Assembly: GCA_014925825.1 (NCBI GenBank)
Contig: JACGCK010000263.1
Coordinates: 1-56,285, forward strand
DNA: 56,285 nucleotides
DNA from: Pholiota molesta
Taxonomy: Eukaryota; Basidiomycota; Agaricomycetes; Agaricales; Strophariaceae
Direction of reading: 5' to 3'
In this document: one piece after another, positions 22,840-34,319 of the stretch
How positions within the stretch are numbered: position 1 is the stretch's first letter
Layout of the letters: every line of letters begins with the position of its first letter
Position numbers and translations under genes: made by a program
The notes under the pieces: generated by a model
What the model was told of the DNA's origin: nothing
Database searches by the model: none
The model's input: only the letters and a program-made list of their open reading frames with translations

Positions 22840-24669
22840 TCAAGGAATGTACACAACAAGCAGCGCGTTAAGCACGAGCTTCTGCAGCTCATCATTCGCC
22901 ACAAAGAACACACGCTCCTTGCCAATAATCGGCTTCAACACCCGATAGTCCGTCAGCAGCGAGATATTCGCATCCGCGAGGGACACCGCGCCGCTCGCGC
23001 GCACCCGCGACAAAATGACGTCCTCGTCCGCCTCCTCGCCGTAGTGCTGCTGGCCGGCATACTGGAACGCGCCGCGCGCCTGGGGCATCGCACGCGGGGA
23101 ATTCGCGGAACCGAAGGGGCTGCGCCCGCCGGCGCCGGGGTTCTTCAGCGGGTTCGTGGACTGGTGTTGGGCCGCGCTGTCGTCGTCGCCGAAGAACTCG
23201 AGCGTTTGGCCTTTCGCCCAGATGTAGCCGCCGGCTGTCCAATGGAGCTCTGGGACGAGCTTGTGCAGCTTGAACGCGTTGTAGATGAGAGCGTCGGATC
23301 CTTTGAGCTATAGAATATGATTCTATGAGCGTCTGTAACACAGGAGAAGGATGGGAAATACAGACCTGAGATACAAGGCTGCTGGCAGGGTATTCGGCCG
23401 GGTCGACATTATAGTCGTGTGTGAGGTAGAACCCGACACTGCGGCCGCGCGACATGTTCAAGATGGGCGACAGCAGATCGAAGAACGTATCGCTCGGGGT
23501 GACGAGCGTGTCCAGGCTCGCCGTCGCAGGCCCGAACGACTTGATGTAAATCGCGTACGACAGCGTCATGAAGCACCCCTTCGTCACCTGCTCGACCTCG
23601 CAGTCGCAGTCCGCGCGGAACGCGACCCACTCGATGTCGCCCGCGCGCCCGCCGGTCGTCTGGTACTTCTCCTCGCGTCCCTCGGCATCGCGGATGTTCA
23701 TCGCGCCCCCGCGGAAGCGCGTGGGCAGCGTGACGATGATCGTGCCCGCGCGCTGGTCGTTGCGGAGCTGCGCGGGGAGAAGGGCGCGAGGCGGCTCCCG
23801 GTTTGGACGACGTCCAGCCCGTCGCGGACGGCTGTGAGGTACTCGCCAGGAGGGAGGAGGGGGAAGAGCGCGTTCCGGATGGCGTCGAGGAGCGGGGAGT
23901 TGGCGAGCTCCAAGGAGGATGTGAGGGGGAGGTTGGGAGGGTAGAAGAGGCCCTCGCGGTTGCCGTAGGCGTCGTAATCTGATCTCTGGTTGGGTCTGCA
24001 GGATGCGATGAGCACGTCGAGCGCAGGGGGCGCGTTGTAGCTGATATCAATTGGGAAATCCAGCGAGTGGGTGATGCCAGTCTGTGAATCGAAAGACAAT
24101 CAGCCAAAGAAATTTTCTCTAGCACATTCATAATTATTTACCGACCTTGACTCGGAAGAACAACACAAGCTGGGCAGGATCGACGGGAATATGGCCATTG
24201 ACCGCAAACTGTGAGTCCTTCGCAGCGATCAAGGCCGACACCTGCTCGCGATAGAGCGCCTCATCTCTATACCCAACAGGCTGCTGGTCAGGCACAGACC
24301 GGCCGTAGGGATTAGGCGACTTGGCCCGCTTCTCGACCTGGAATCCGGCTACGCTGCCTTGCCTCTGGTGGTCCTGGGGCGGCCCATACCGCCTGGCGGC
24401 GCAGGTGAAGGGCCTCTGCTGATCGGCTGCCTTGGGATCGGGGCGGCGTAGCTGTAGGGCTGTGGAGAGGGTCCTCTGCTCACCGGGCGGCCGATTTGGG
24501 CACCATAGGGCGCTGGGTTACCGTAAGGTGCTGGGGCGCCATAGGGCTGGGGTGCAGGGGATGGACCCCTACTGACGGGCCTGGCCACGGGCGCTGCATA
24601 TCCATACGGCGAGGGTGACGCGCTCCTGCCGATGGGCATATGGAGAGGGGCGTGGGCTGAATAGGCCAT
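22840..24669 (-). CDS. 2OG-Fe(II) oxygenase-like protein (prolyl-4-hydroxylase-type fold)
   Basis: Start ATG 24669 (MAYSAHAPLHMPIGRSA). The N-terminus is a Pro/Ser/Gly-rich disordered region with repeats of SRGPSPAP and PYGAPAPYG. Donor gtatgg near 24374 leads to FQVEKRAKSPNPYGRS, DPAQLVLFFRVK and the oxygenase-like core: ITHSLDFPIDISYNAPPALD, EYLTAVRDGLDVVQTGSRLA, TIIVTLPTRFRGGAMNI, DIEWVAFRADCDCEVEQVTKG, SRGRSVGFYLTHDYNV, then a C-terminal region ending NALLVVYIP at 22840. A -1 break lies at the G run 23774-23777 (C run in the coding sense), just after GSRLAPFSP. One added base restores QLRNDQRAG, so a sequence error is likely. Position-specific oddities are described in the findings. Substrate unknown. 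Confidence 0.75.
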
Positions 24670-25598
24670 GGGTATCACAAGCGGGAAATGCCAACGGTAA
24701 GGTGGTCCTGTGCGGAACAAAACCCAGGACAAGGAGGATGGAAATCGGTTTTTGTATTCACAAACACGATGGAATTGACAGCGGTGTCAATGATTCCAAT
24801 TTGGATCCTGTATTGAAGGATCCGATTGACAACAAGGGCACGCGTTCGGCAACGTGCTGAAGGCGAAATCGATGGATATCGATGGGCGGCACTGCCTATC
24901 TTGAACATCTAAGGTCCAATAATATCTACCTGTCAAAGTGCATTACTACTATTTGTTATCAAGCAATTAAAGGAGATTTGGAGCTCGGTCCCCAAGAAGT
25001 GCCGTACCGTCGAATCTGGACACCATGGAGATGCCAAACAGAAGTACTTCATGGTTGCCAAAAATTCACCACGAATAGCAATGATTGAATCCAGTTTGTT
25101 TCGAGCGCGCAATACTCAGTGATCGTCGACTATCAATATCCTTGAGAAAAAATGAGATATGGACGAGAATGGAGGTAGGGAAAAGGTAGAAGTTGGACGT
25201 TGAACGTTGAACATTGAACACTCTGACGTCGCTCAGGGCCGGTCCGGAAGACTTGGATGAGTCCTTGCGTTCAGGCAATCTACGCAATCACGAAGAAACA
25301 CCCACAGATCCCATAATTTATGTAGTATTACCTGCTATCTTACTGGCTTGCCATTAAAAAAGAATCTAGAGCTACGATGAAAGAAACGAAAATGCGAAAA
25401 AAAGAAATGTCCACGCAGGTTCTATAGAATAATAGGAAAAACAAAGGCAAAATGCAAAAGCGTATGTTCGTAGTATTAGGTTTTCTGCCATGCGGATGGA
25501 ATGCTGAGGAGTATGGTGGTAGTATACATGCAGTTATCAATTAAAAAAGGGGGAAGGGTAGGCGACAATTACTTTATTCCCATTTCATGCGCACCATC
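24670..25598. other. Intergenic region, no gene seen
   Basis: Promoter side of the 2OG gene and 3' side of the GT90 gene. AT-rich, short frames only, nothing assignable. Confidence 0.5.
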
Positions 25599-27936
25599 TT
25601 AACTTGGCAGTATGAAGTCCATCGATTCCCGATCATCCGCCCAGAGGCGTGCCCACTCGAGGCACAGTCTATACACGTACGCTGCAAGGCAGACAAACAC
25701 AGCCATAAGCCCACGCACGAAAAGGAAGAAAAGAAAGCAGCGACACTCACCTTCCATGTCTAACGTGCGCCCAATCGTTTGTTTCCACCGTTTCCCCGCG
25801 CGCGCGATCCGCCGCAGGCGCTTGTCGCCTTCCACCGAGCGCCTGTCATCTGGGTGTATATCCGCCAGTGTTGAGTTGGCCGCTTCGAGGGCCGACTGGG
25901 TCGCACCAGAGAAGTAAGCGTGGATGTTGTATATTTCCGCATATGATGCCGAGATAGGGATGAAATGCACCCTGGACAATGATGAATGGAAAGAGATAGA
26001 CGAATGAATTAGATCATCACATCTCGAGTCAAAGAACGATGGCGTACCAGGGCTGTATCCAGTCCGTGAAGAACTCGTCATACACCGTCGACTTGATCGG
26101 CACGCTGTCACTCGCCAAGAACGACATGAACCGCCCGCTATAACTCATCCCGTCCATATCAATCAGATACTTATACGCCCAATGCCTGCCAAGCGGCACG
26201 GAGTCCCCGAAGCGATGGTCCCGCTCCAGCGCCTCCGCGCCCCCGGGGTAGCTCGACACCGACACGGCCTTCACGAACGCCGCGTCCATGACCTCCTCGT
26301 TGAGCCACCCGACGGGCACCGCCGCCGACACGAAGCTCGCCTTCGCGCCCGGCGGGTCCGCGAACGTCACCACGCGCGTCGTGTTCGAGCGGTCCGACGC
26401 CATGCGGAGGAACCGGTGGCGCTGGTACTGTGGCGTGAACCCGGGCGGGTGGCTCCCGCCGCCCGTCGTCGCGCCGCGCCAGAAGACCTTGTCGATCTTG
26501 TCCTCCCACGGCACCTCCATCGGGTCCACGTCCTTGAGCTCGAGGTTCACCGAGTCCCAGCCGTACGTGTACCGCTTCGTGCTGCCGTAGTAGTAGTGGC
26601 TCGGGATGCGGATGTCCATGAACCCCTGCGCGCGCGCGGGACTAAAGATCGGGTACAGCACGGGGATCGAGCGCCAGTCGGAGAAGAAGTGGCCCTGCTG
26701 GTAGTGCGCGTGCGGATGTGCGCAGTAGTCCTCCGTGGATGAGGTCTCGTTGACAAATTTGAAATCGTTCCCCGGTTCGATATCCGCCGCTCCCAAGAGA
26801 TTTTTGCTTTGGAGGCTGGATGCGGTGCGGAGTGAGGCGAAGAGGCGACGCGCGGGACTTTGGGGGTCGCAGGTTCGGCGCCAGGCTTCCCAAATGTTGC
26901 CGTCTGAATCCCAATCTGGCTTGAAGGGACCACCGAGCATTTTATTTACACCGCCTAAGATATATATTAGAGGAGACTCTACGCTGTGGAAGAGAATACA
27001 TACCTGATGAATCTTGTAATGTCAGATTTGGATACATGCGGTGTTCCCAAGGGATTAATACACGCCCTTCGGCTTTTGCGTTGATTGGAAAATCCATGTC
27101 GGAAAGCTGGGAGAAAGGTCAAACGGCGAGTAACCACGAAGGAAGGCACAACGCACCAAGTGCACAAACTTGCCCGTCATACTCCTGAATCCTCTGGCAC
27201 GAGCGCTAACCTCAGAGTCGTGGAAATTAGGATTGACATTGATGACCGTAGCTTCACCGCTCCGTATCCGCACAAGGTCGATAGACGGCAGCTCGCCGAC
27301 CTGTACAGCGCGTCGTCTGATCTCCTCCCCAGGCAGCTGCCAGAATGGCTCCAAGTCCTGCATGAGCCCGTCATACTCGTCGACCATCTTCACCTCGTAC
27401 TTCTGAGCAAAGTGCCACCATTCGTCAAAGCCCTTCGGGGGTGCCCGGCCATAGCGACGCCTGTACTCGATGACAGCAGCCTTTAGCGTTTGGCTCTGGC
27501 CCGACAATTTCTTTCGGTACTTCTCCTCTGCCTCCTCCATAAGCTTTGGTATTGGGTGTTCAGTAATGACCGGCTTCTTCTTCTCGTCTGCGAAAGGCAG
27601 CAGGGTGGTGGGGTCCAACCATTCGTCGCTGACGTCCTGCATGAAGCCTGGGCTGTCGAGTGCGATATGCTTCCGCCGCCCGTTCCGGAAGCCCAGCTGC
27701 ATGAAGGCGAAGAGCATGCCGAACATGAAGATGTACCCGCTGTGCCTGCGCAGGAAGCCACACGAGCTACGCTTTCGGGGACCCATGGCTGTCGCCGTCT
27801 CTGCGTCGAACGGCGGCGTTTTGCGGGGGTGGTTGGCGAAGTTGAAGAGGAAGCTGAGTCGCCAGCCGAGGCGCGGGCTAGCTTTGTTTGGTCGTAATAT
27901 GCCGCCTCGCCAATTCGAGTTTGCAAAGTACGACAT
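25599..27936 (-). CDS. CAP10-like glycosyltransferase family 90
   Basis: Type II Golgi membrane glycosyltransferase of the GT90/CAP10 family, which in Cryptococcus is required for capsule and has xylosyltransferase members. Start ATG 27936 (MSYFANSNWRGGILRPN), cytosolic basic segment, single TM YIFMFGMLFAFMQLGF, stem, then EYRRRYGRAPPKGFDEWWHF, DLEPFWQLPGEEIRRR, PNFHDSEVSARARGF, ADIEPGNDFKFVNETSSTED, the CAP10 core PMEVPWEDKIDKVFWRGATT, GGGSHPPG, RHRFLRMAS, LGRHWAYKYLIDMDGMSYSG, RFMSFLASDSVPIKSTVYDE and FFTDWIQPWVHFIPIS. The last exon has DRRSVEGDKRLRRIARAGKR and ends MDFILPS at 25599. Four introns; frame intact. The family is clear; donor sugar and product are inferred only. Confidence 0.93.
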
Positions 27937-28208
27937 GGATTATGGATAGCGCTGGCGTTGGAATGCACCACCGCCTTTGTCGTTCTGGAGGATATTTATC
28001 TATCTATACTCCTTGGGAAACGGAGTCTATCATCAATATGATGCCTTCATAATTATAGTCGAATCAGACTCTCACGATTTCACTTCATGATCCTCCAGCC
28101 GACCTCCATCCATGGTTAAAGCATAGATGTCATGTTCTGAAATTTTACGATTCAGCGCGCTAGAGACGAACAGGCTTTTCGGAAGCAAGCGGTGAAAATT
28201 TAACCGTA

Positions 28209-30199
28209 TTGGAGCCATTCGACACCGAGTAGGCGGCATTTTATCAATGAATTTCCATGTATAAAATGCTTTCATCAATGTGCTGGATGCGCTTTACTTA
28301 TACTTTACTTGACAGTGTGTAACTACAATTGTATTTATTCTATAGACTAAGAGAACAACATCAAGTAGTTTGACACTAGTGGGATCTCGCATACCTAGTA
28401 TGGTCCAGCGACTCCAGTCCAACGGACAGCTTCATCGAATCAATGACGGGAAGATAGATATCTACCGCGCCCCTGGACCCATGTCTTTAAGCTACTATAT
28501 ACCCTCTAAAGGCAGACGCTAATCAATCCTGTCATTCAATCAGCGACAAGGCGCATCTTGACCCAAAAAATCCATAGTGGGCCGGCACCGTTAGAACGCA
28601 GACGATTTCATGCCCTATCCTCGATGGAGGCTTCAATTTTACAAAACTATAGTTGAGGCAAGAACAGCTTGTAAATTAGTCTCTCAGAAACAAGCGCCCA
28701 TTCTTTAGCAGGCGCCTATGGCGCAGAGGTACGGATCACGTGTGATTAAAATTCAAATTCATATCTAAGAACTTAAGGAAGCGAGATGAAGAGTTTATCG
28801 AGGGCTCAAGCCATTTAAGCACTCGATTTGAATTTGAATAGTTGTACCATAGAAAACCATGGCCGACCATATATACTGTTATGTCCTTCACCTTCCAAGT
28901 TGCGTTTGTTGCAAATTTGTAGGTGAGAATCTCTCTGAACGAGAAAAAATCCTCATGGAATCTCATCGTTCTAACTACTAATAGGCTGTAGAACCTTTCA
29001 GACCAGTTTATTATACTCCATCATCCATCCTGGAGTCCATAGAGGCCTGATAGAGGCTGCATTCGAATTGGGCCACAAAATCCTCCTATATCACGTGAGG
29101 ACACAGCCGGGGTTTGTCGCAGCGTTGCACCGATATAGATCTTTCGGTGCACCCGACAACATCGTCTTTTCCCTCTGGTCACGATGAGCTATGCTACAGG
29201 AAGCACAGAGAATGGTCTCGCCGTGCCGAGAAATGGGGCCGCCAGACGGCCATCCTCGATAACCGAGCTCGCGGACAAGGTGATGGTGGACTTGTGGGAC
29301 GACACCAAGGATTTCAATTACTATCTCAAAGTCGCGGCGGAATATAGGAAGGACGGCAAGGAGTATGCGCGAAAGAACGACCTGGAGGGTGCCTTCATTC
29401 AGCTCGCCCGAGCAGCCACCTTGGTCTTTGAGAAGCTGCCGAACCACCGCGACTACAACACCATGCTCAACAGCGACCAACGGCACAACCTGGCTTTGGT
29501 GTGTACGCCGTGGAACATGCTGCTGTGCGCAAACTGAAGTCCTAACAGAACGGCCAAGACATTCTCGACAGACTCGCCGACCTCAAAGTGACACTGGTCG
29601 ACCGGTACGATAAATGGCTGCAGAAGCACCCCGACGGCGCCGATCTCGAGCAGACGCCGAATATCCGCACCCAAAAGATAGCCAGCGACGACGCCGCTGC
29701 CCTCGCGCAGAAGCAGCGGGAACGATTTCAGGAGGAGGAGCAAGCCCAGAATAATGCGCGAGTACAGCAGCAGCGGATAGCCGCGGAAGAGTCAGCGAAA
29801 TGGAAGCAGTTGAGCGATCAAAAAAGGGCACAAGACGAGGCGGAACGCGCCCGCCGCAAAGACGCCACGGTCGCTGCGGCTCGACAGGCAGCGAATAGCT
29901 TGCCTCCGCGTCCGTACTACACGTTCTCAAGGCCGCCGAACGCATATGGCTCGCAGAGCACCGTCGTACTGTCGGAAGGCCAGCCGCCTAACGATAACGT
30001 ACGGCAGCAACAGGAGCAGACGCGTTTACGGGAAGAAGATATTACTAGACGCCAGGCAGAGCAGAAAAGGAAACAAGAGCAAGAAGGGATTGCGCGGCGA
30101 CAAAAGGAAGCAGACGAGGCCGCTCCATCATCCAGCTTTTATCAGCAAGCCCCCATCGACTACCCACAGGCTCAACCTCTGCGAAATAATTACTCAGAT
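28209..30199 (+). repeat. Left copy of a ~2-kb direct segmental duplication
   Basis: Resembles 36056-38057 over its length: both begin at GGAGCCATTCGACACC, share blocks such as ATAAAATGCTTTCATCAATG, CAGCGACAAGGCGCATCTTG and CCTCCTATATCACGTGAGGA, and end at AATTACTCAGAT. Exon 1 of the gene it carries differs from the right copy at about 15 of 315 bases by eye; the upstream non-coding part is more diverged, with indels. The left copy lacks about 114 nt present around 37870-37985 on the right. Confidence 0.9.
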
Positions 30200-32086
30200 G
30201 CACCTGAGAAATTTGAGCGTCCAGCAACAGCTATGTTCAATGGGACACAAACCATCAGTGGAGGCACTTTTGTACTGAACGTCATAAGCAGCGATAGACG
30301 TACGTAGAACTCGACAGATATATCCGGTGAGCAATGGACTGACCAGGATATATGAAGGTGGATTCAAGCTCCTTGAAAAGCGGGTCGCTACCTCCGCCTT
30401 TCATAACTCCGCGCAACATATCGACCCCCCAAGGTGTCACCCAAATACACGTGTCGCAATCCAAAAACAGATATACGACTGGATTATGATGGACCTTCTC
30501 ATCCGCCAATCCTGGATTATGTGGATGCATGGGGCCGCAGGCGCCGGCAAATCCGCGATTATGCGGTCTATCGCAGAGCTATGCGAGCAGGCCCAGATCC
30601 CGCTCGCCACATTCTTTTTTTTTCGGACGGATGATACTCGAAATTCCATCTCTCCTCTGATTGCGACACTCGTATATCAGCTCATCCAGAATATTCCGCA
30701 GGCCCAGCACGAAATATTTAGGGTCATTGAGCGCAATCCACTCATTTTCGACCAATCACTCGAATTTCAGCTCGAGAAACTCGTCATCCAACCTCTTCTT
30801 CGGCTGCAGGAGCATTTCAAGTGCTATTTCGTTATATTAATAGATGGCTTGGATGAATGTATTGAGCGCGCTCATCAAGCCGACCTTATCAAACTACTTG
30901 GTAGTGTTTCCCGCTCGAGGACAATCCCTGTCATATTTCTAGTTGCCAGCCGTCGCCAGCCCCAAATCGAAGCGGTATTCATACGCAAGGAAGTTTCAGA
31001 TCTTGTTCTGGCAATCCCGCTCGATAATTCTGATGTCGAACAAACTTCCGATGACATTCGACGTTTTCTCGTCGACAATTTCAGAGATATCCGGGAGACA
31101 CATTTGCTCAAGCACTACCTCCCCAGCGACTGGCCCGCCCCGCCCATTGTCGACGAGATCTTAGCCAAGTCATCCGGTCAATTTATTTTTGCATCTACCG
31201 TCATCAACTATCTAGCATCCCCCCGCCCCAACCCTTCCACTCAACTAGACATCATCCGGGGTATCCGCATGCGAGATTTCTCTTCGCGCAATCCATTCGC
31301 GCATCTGGACGCACTCTACCAACACATCCTTTCGCAGGTCGAAGCGCGCGACAAGGTCTTCGATATCATCGCCCTGCATCTCCTCACAAACTACGACCAC
31401 ATCTCCACATTTGAGCGCGTGTTTCTGCTGGAGGCCGGCGACCTCGGTGTCCTTTTCGCCAACCTCACGGCGCTCGTCCTATGTGAGTCCCACGCCGAGG
31501 ATACACCCAAGCTGAAATTTCTGCACGCATCACTACCCGATTTCCTCCTCGACAAAAGCCGTTCTGGACAGTATCACATCGACCTCGATGAATACAGGAT
31601 CAAAATATTATGCGCATTGCTCGAGAGGCCTCCTCTAACATTGGATGCGTTCTGGGGGTCTAACAATTTGGAAGATCCAACAGATCAAGAACGGAGCCGT
31701 TTGCTTGCGATTGGGGAGCTCCTTAAAAAAGAAAAGGCATCAGAACGGCTTCGGAGCGCATTCATGAATTTCAATTGCAAATTTTACACGAAAAGTATTC
31801 CCAATTCCTTGAACTTTTTTTGCGCTGACATCCTAGAACTCTTGAAACGCCTGGTATGCAATTTTACAGTGCATATTTACAATTTGGCGTGTGCTCACTG
31901 CTATTACTTGTTCTATCACAGGATTTTGGCGACCAGGGAGAAGCGTATTGCCATGTTGAGGGCGTATTCGCGGCGGAGTACGCAAAGTACTGGCTCCAGC
32001 TGGATGATTATCGCAGGAGGGTAATACAGGGAACATCCCCTGACCTTGTGGTGCGTATTCGTCAGATTCTGGAACAAGCAACGTAG
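29184..32086 (+). CDS. Chimeric AMSH N-terminus / NACHT NTPase (predicted 913 aa)
   Basis: Four exons: 29184-29498, 29549-30303, 30347-31853 and 31922-32086; phases agree and total 914 codons. Residues 1-105 and about 106-325 match the AMSH/sst2 N-terminus encoded at 36922 (USP8-dimer/MIT-like helices, then a Q/R/E-rich coiled coil). After RNNYSD the sequence changes to APEKFERPATAMFNGTQTIS and GGTFVLN, a typical lead-in of mushroom NACHT proteins, and splices (donor gtagaa, acceptor ctgaccag) into IYEGGFKLLEKRV. The NACHT domain has Walker A GAAGAGKS (about 419-426) and Walker B FVILIDGLDEC (about 519-529). The C-terminal ~250 residues show no ANK, WD or TPR repeats. The NACHT frame has no ATG between its splice acceptor and 30487, so it needs the upstream exons. 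The JAMM protease domain is absent. Possible NLR-type immune or incompatibility protein. Confidence 0.72.
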
Positions 32087-32689
32087 TTCGTCGTTTTTCG
32101 CGACGGCGGTCCCAATTGCACAGGTGCAAGTAGTTGTATGTAGATTTGAATTTTCGGTTCTGCCACTTCTGTAGCATACATAGTTATTTAATTTATTATC
32201 ACAGAGAACACCACGCGCAATATTGAGAATGGGCTGGAAAGGAGGCCAAACAGTTACTCTAGGAAGGCTGGTGGTAGGACAGGGACATGAACGTACGTTC
32301 AGGCGAGATCATGAGTCATTCAGCCACGCACACAGATTTTCAGCGTTGCTGCCGTGGGCGGATGATACCGGAATTGACGCGATGGAAGAGGAACGGGCAG
32401 CTAGGAGAGCCTGATGGTTGGCAAAAGCGCACTGGGGCTCACGAGATGGCTACGTGGGTTGGTCCTCGGAGTCTGAGTCGCGACCAAAGTTGCGTATGGC
32501 CTATATTTCTAAAGCTGCCACGTCCGGAAGATCACTGGAGGTACATAAGGGGAGTCAACAGGAATCAAAGGACGCACGTACGACGACATCGCGGGGCTTT
32601 CGGGAAACAATTGGTCAACATTTAACCGTATTTGAGCACCTGTCTCAACTCGTGCGCTCAATCCTACTTTGGGGTCCAAAGGGCAGTGG
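32087..32689. other. Region 3' of the NACHT gene, no gene seen
   Basis: Several overlapping short frames, none with family motifs or splice support. Confidence 0.45.
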
Positions 32690-33052
32690 GATTGAGCCTA
32701 CGCCTTACTGTTCACAGTGTCTCATAGAATCAAGTCTATTGTAGTCCCGCAAAGTAGACTTTTAATCCTACATAATCCGACGGATTTCCTTTGGATTATT
32801 ATCCAAGTTGATAGACTATGTTATTTGGTAGGATTAAGCGTATAATATTATAAACAAGTCTATTGTAATCCAATGTAATCCTATCGTCAATTATTTAATT
32901 AGCTACACTAGTAATCCTACATAATCCTACAAATATGAGATATAGCTATAGGATTAATATCGGTGACAAAGTAAGCCTAGCACAAGCCTATCCTACTGAT
33001 AAGCCTATTCATAATAGGGATAAGCCTAGGGTAGGCTTAGGATAGGCTTATA
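32690..33052. repeat. AT-rich tract with recurrent TAATCCTA / TAGGATTA words
   Basis: Dense in degenerate copies of TAATCC/GGATTA and of AAGTCTATTGTA (near 32734 and 32855), later shifting to AAGCCTA/TAGGCTTA words. No coding content. Similar vocabulary reappears at 35740-36040, at the other side of the accessory block. Confidence 0.6.
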
Positions 33053-33060
33053 ATCAAGGG
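33053..33060. repeat. 8-bp target-site duplication, left copy
   Basis: ATCAAGGG immediately precedes the element start at 33061 and is repeated exactly at 34312-34319. Confidence 0.85.
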
Positions 33061-34311
33061 TAGTGTTGTACACGGCTCGGCTTCAAAGCCGTGAGCCGGA
33101 CGGCTTTCGGCCGGCTTAGCCGAGCCGAGCCGAGCCTTGAGGAGGGCTTTGGATGGCCTGGGGCTCGGGCTCGTATTTTCTGAAGCCGTGAGCCGAGGCC
33201 TGAGCCGCGGCTTTCTGGTCTGTGCGCATGCGTGTCTGAGCCTCGTTCTGAAGGATCGGAAGGCGTCGCAACGCAGAGCAACGCCTGCAACAGCGACCTC
33301 GAAGTTGGAAAAACACCGGGCCGCGCACTGTAAGCAATCAGGTGCGTCACGGCAATTGCCGGTCACATCGATTACCACGTCCGGTTGTTGAACTTGCTCT
33401 TGACCACCACTCAGCACTGTCAGCTCGCTACCGCCCTCGCCGCCCTCGCTCCCTTGTCACCCACGCGTCCCCGCCGTGTGCCCCTCCCCTCCAACGAGGG
33501 ATGTGGGCCGGCTCTCGACTTCGCCATCGCCCAACGCCAGCACAACACACCACGAGATCGATGATCGATCGACTACAACGCGAACACGACGGGCAGACGC
33601 ACTGACGCGACAGGACGTACGAGCGGCGATGAGTGCAACGAATGGTCAGCGAATAGACGGTTGGCAGCGACGAGGGCAGCGAGCATAGGCTGTGGGCGGC
33701 GATGATGGCGGACAGGTGCGATGACGGTTGACAGGGCAGACGCGAGCACGGCGGACAGGGTCAGCGCGAGCACAGCGTGCAGACGCGAACTGCACCTGCG
33801 CCTGCGCCCGCTGCTTACTGCTGCCCCTGCTCAGCCCGCCCGCGTCCAGCGCGCGATAACACAAGTCCCCGAGGGCCTCCCCGCCATCGCACGCATGTGC
33901 TGCACGCCCGTGCGAGTGGGTGCCGGCATCTGTGGCGGAGCGCGCGACGTGGCCGCGGGGGGGCGTCGCGGGTGGTGGTGGCGGCGACAACAGGCAGCGC
34001 AGCAGTGAGTCCCGGCCAGGCATGGTAAGTGCCCAACGCGCAGCGACCCACACCCATGCCCCACCGTCTACACGTACAAGGAGGCTGCACATATGCAGCC
34101 TCTGCGGCGTAGAGACGCATACGGGGGCTGGTATTGACAACGCGCTCGCTTTGCGCTGCGTACGCCCCGAAGCCGCGGCCTGGGCCCAGGCCGAGCCCTG
34201 GCTTAGGCTTGGTAGGGCCTACGGCTCGGGCTCGCAATTTGGTGAGCCGTGAGCCCCCAAAGCCGAGCTTTAGCCGCGGCTTACAGGCCGAGCCGAGCCG
34301 TGGCAACACTA
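33061..34311. mobile_element. Non-autonomous hAT-like DNA transposon (1251 bp)
   Basis: Ends form imperfect terminal inverted repeats: TAGTGTTGTACACGGCTCGG at the left, and TAGTGTTGCCACGGCTCGG as the reverse complement of the right end. Perfect 8-bp duplications (ATCAAGGG) flank it. An 8-bp duplication with ends starting TAG..TTG is the hAT-superfamily pattern. Subterminal regions are packed with AGCCGAGCC/GGCTCGGC words. The interior is very GC-rich, unlike its AT-rich flanks, and holds only frames without a recognisable transposase or BED/dimerisation domain, so it cannot move alone. A hairpin module at 34065-34117 recurs outside it at 35684-35736. Confidence 0.8.
34065..34117. repeat. Hairpin module, copy 1
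   Basis: Outer arms CGTCTACACG and GCGTAGAGACG enclose an inner stem GAGGCTGCA..TGCAGCCTC. It lies inside the hAT-like element. Compare copy 2 at 35684-35736. Confidence 0.65.
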
Positions 34312-34319
34312 ATCAAGGG
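34312..34319. repeat. 8-bp target-site duplication, right copy
   Basis: ATCAAGGG directly follows the element end and matches 33053-33060. Confidence 0.85.

Noticed and set aside
23351..23944. 197-codon plus-strand frame in the 2OG gene
   Set aside because: Antisense of GC-rich coding sequence, Arg-rich and featureless; the minus strand carries the family motifs.
26182..26742. 186-codon plus-strand frame opposite the GT90 gene
   Set aside because: Antisense shadow; the CAP10 motifs are on the minus strand.
29184..30307. Left AMSH copy as a simple truncated pseudogene
   Set aside because: The frame is intact up to a donor site and continues in phase into the NACHT exon; a stop at 30304-30306 applies only if the intron is not spliced.
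30327..32024. NACHT protein as an independent gene starting at 30327
   Set aside because: The position reads GTG, not ATG; the first in-frame ATG is at about 30487, after the conserved lead-in. The exon has a good splice acceptor just before IYEGGF.
33646..34140. Coding frames of 164 codons within the GC-rich element
   Set aside because: Both strands are open because of GC richness; no transposase or other domain is visible.
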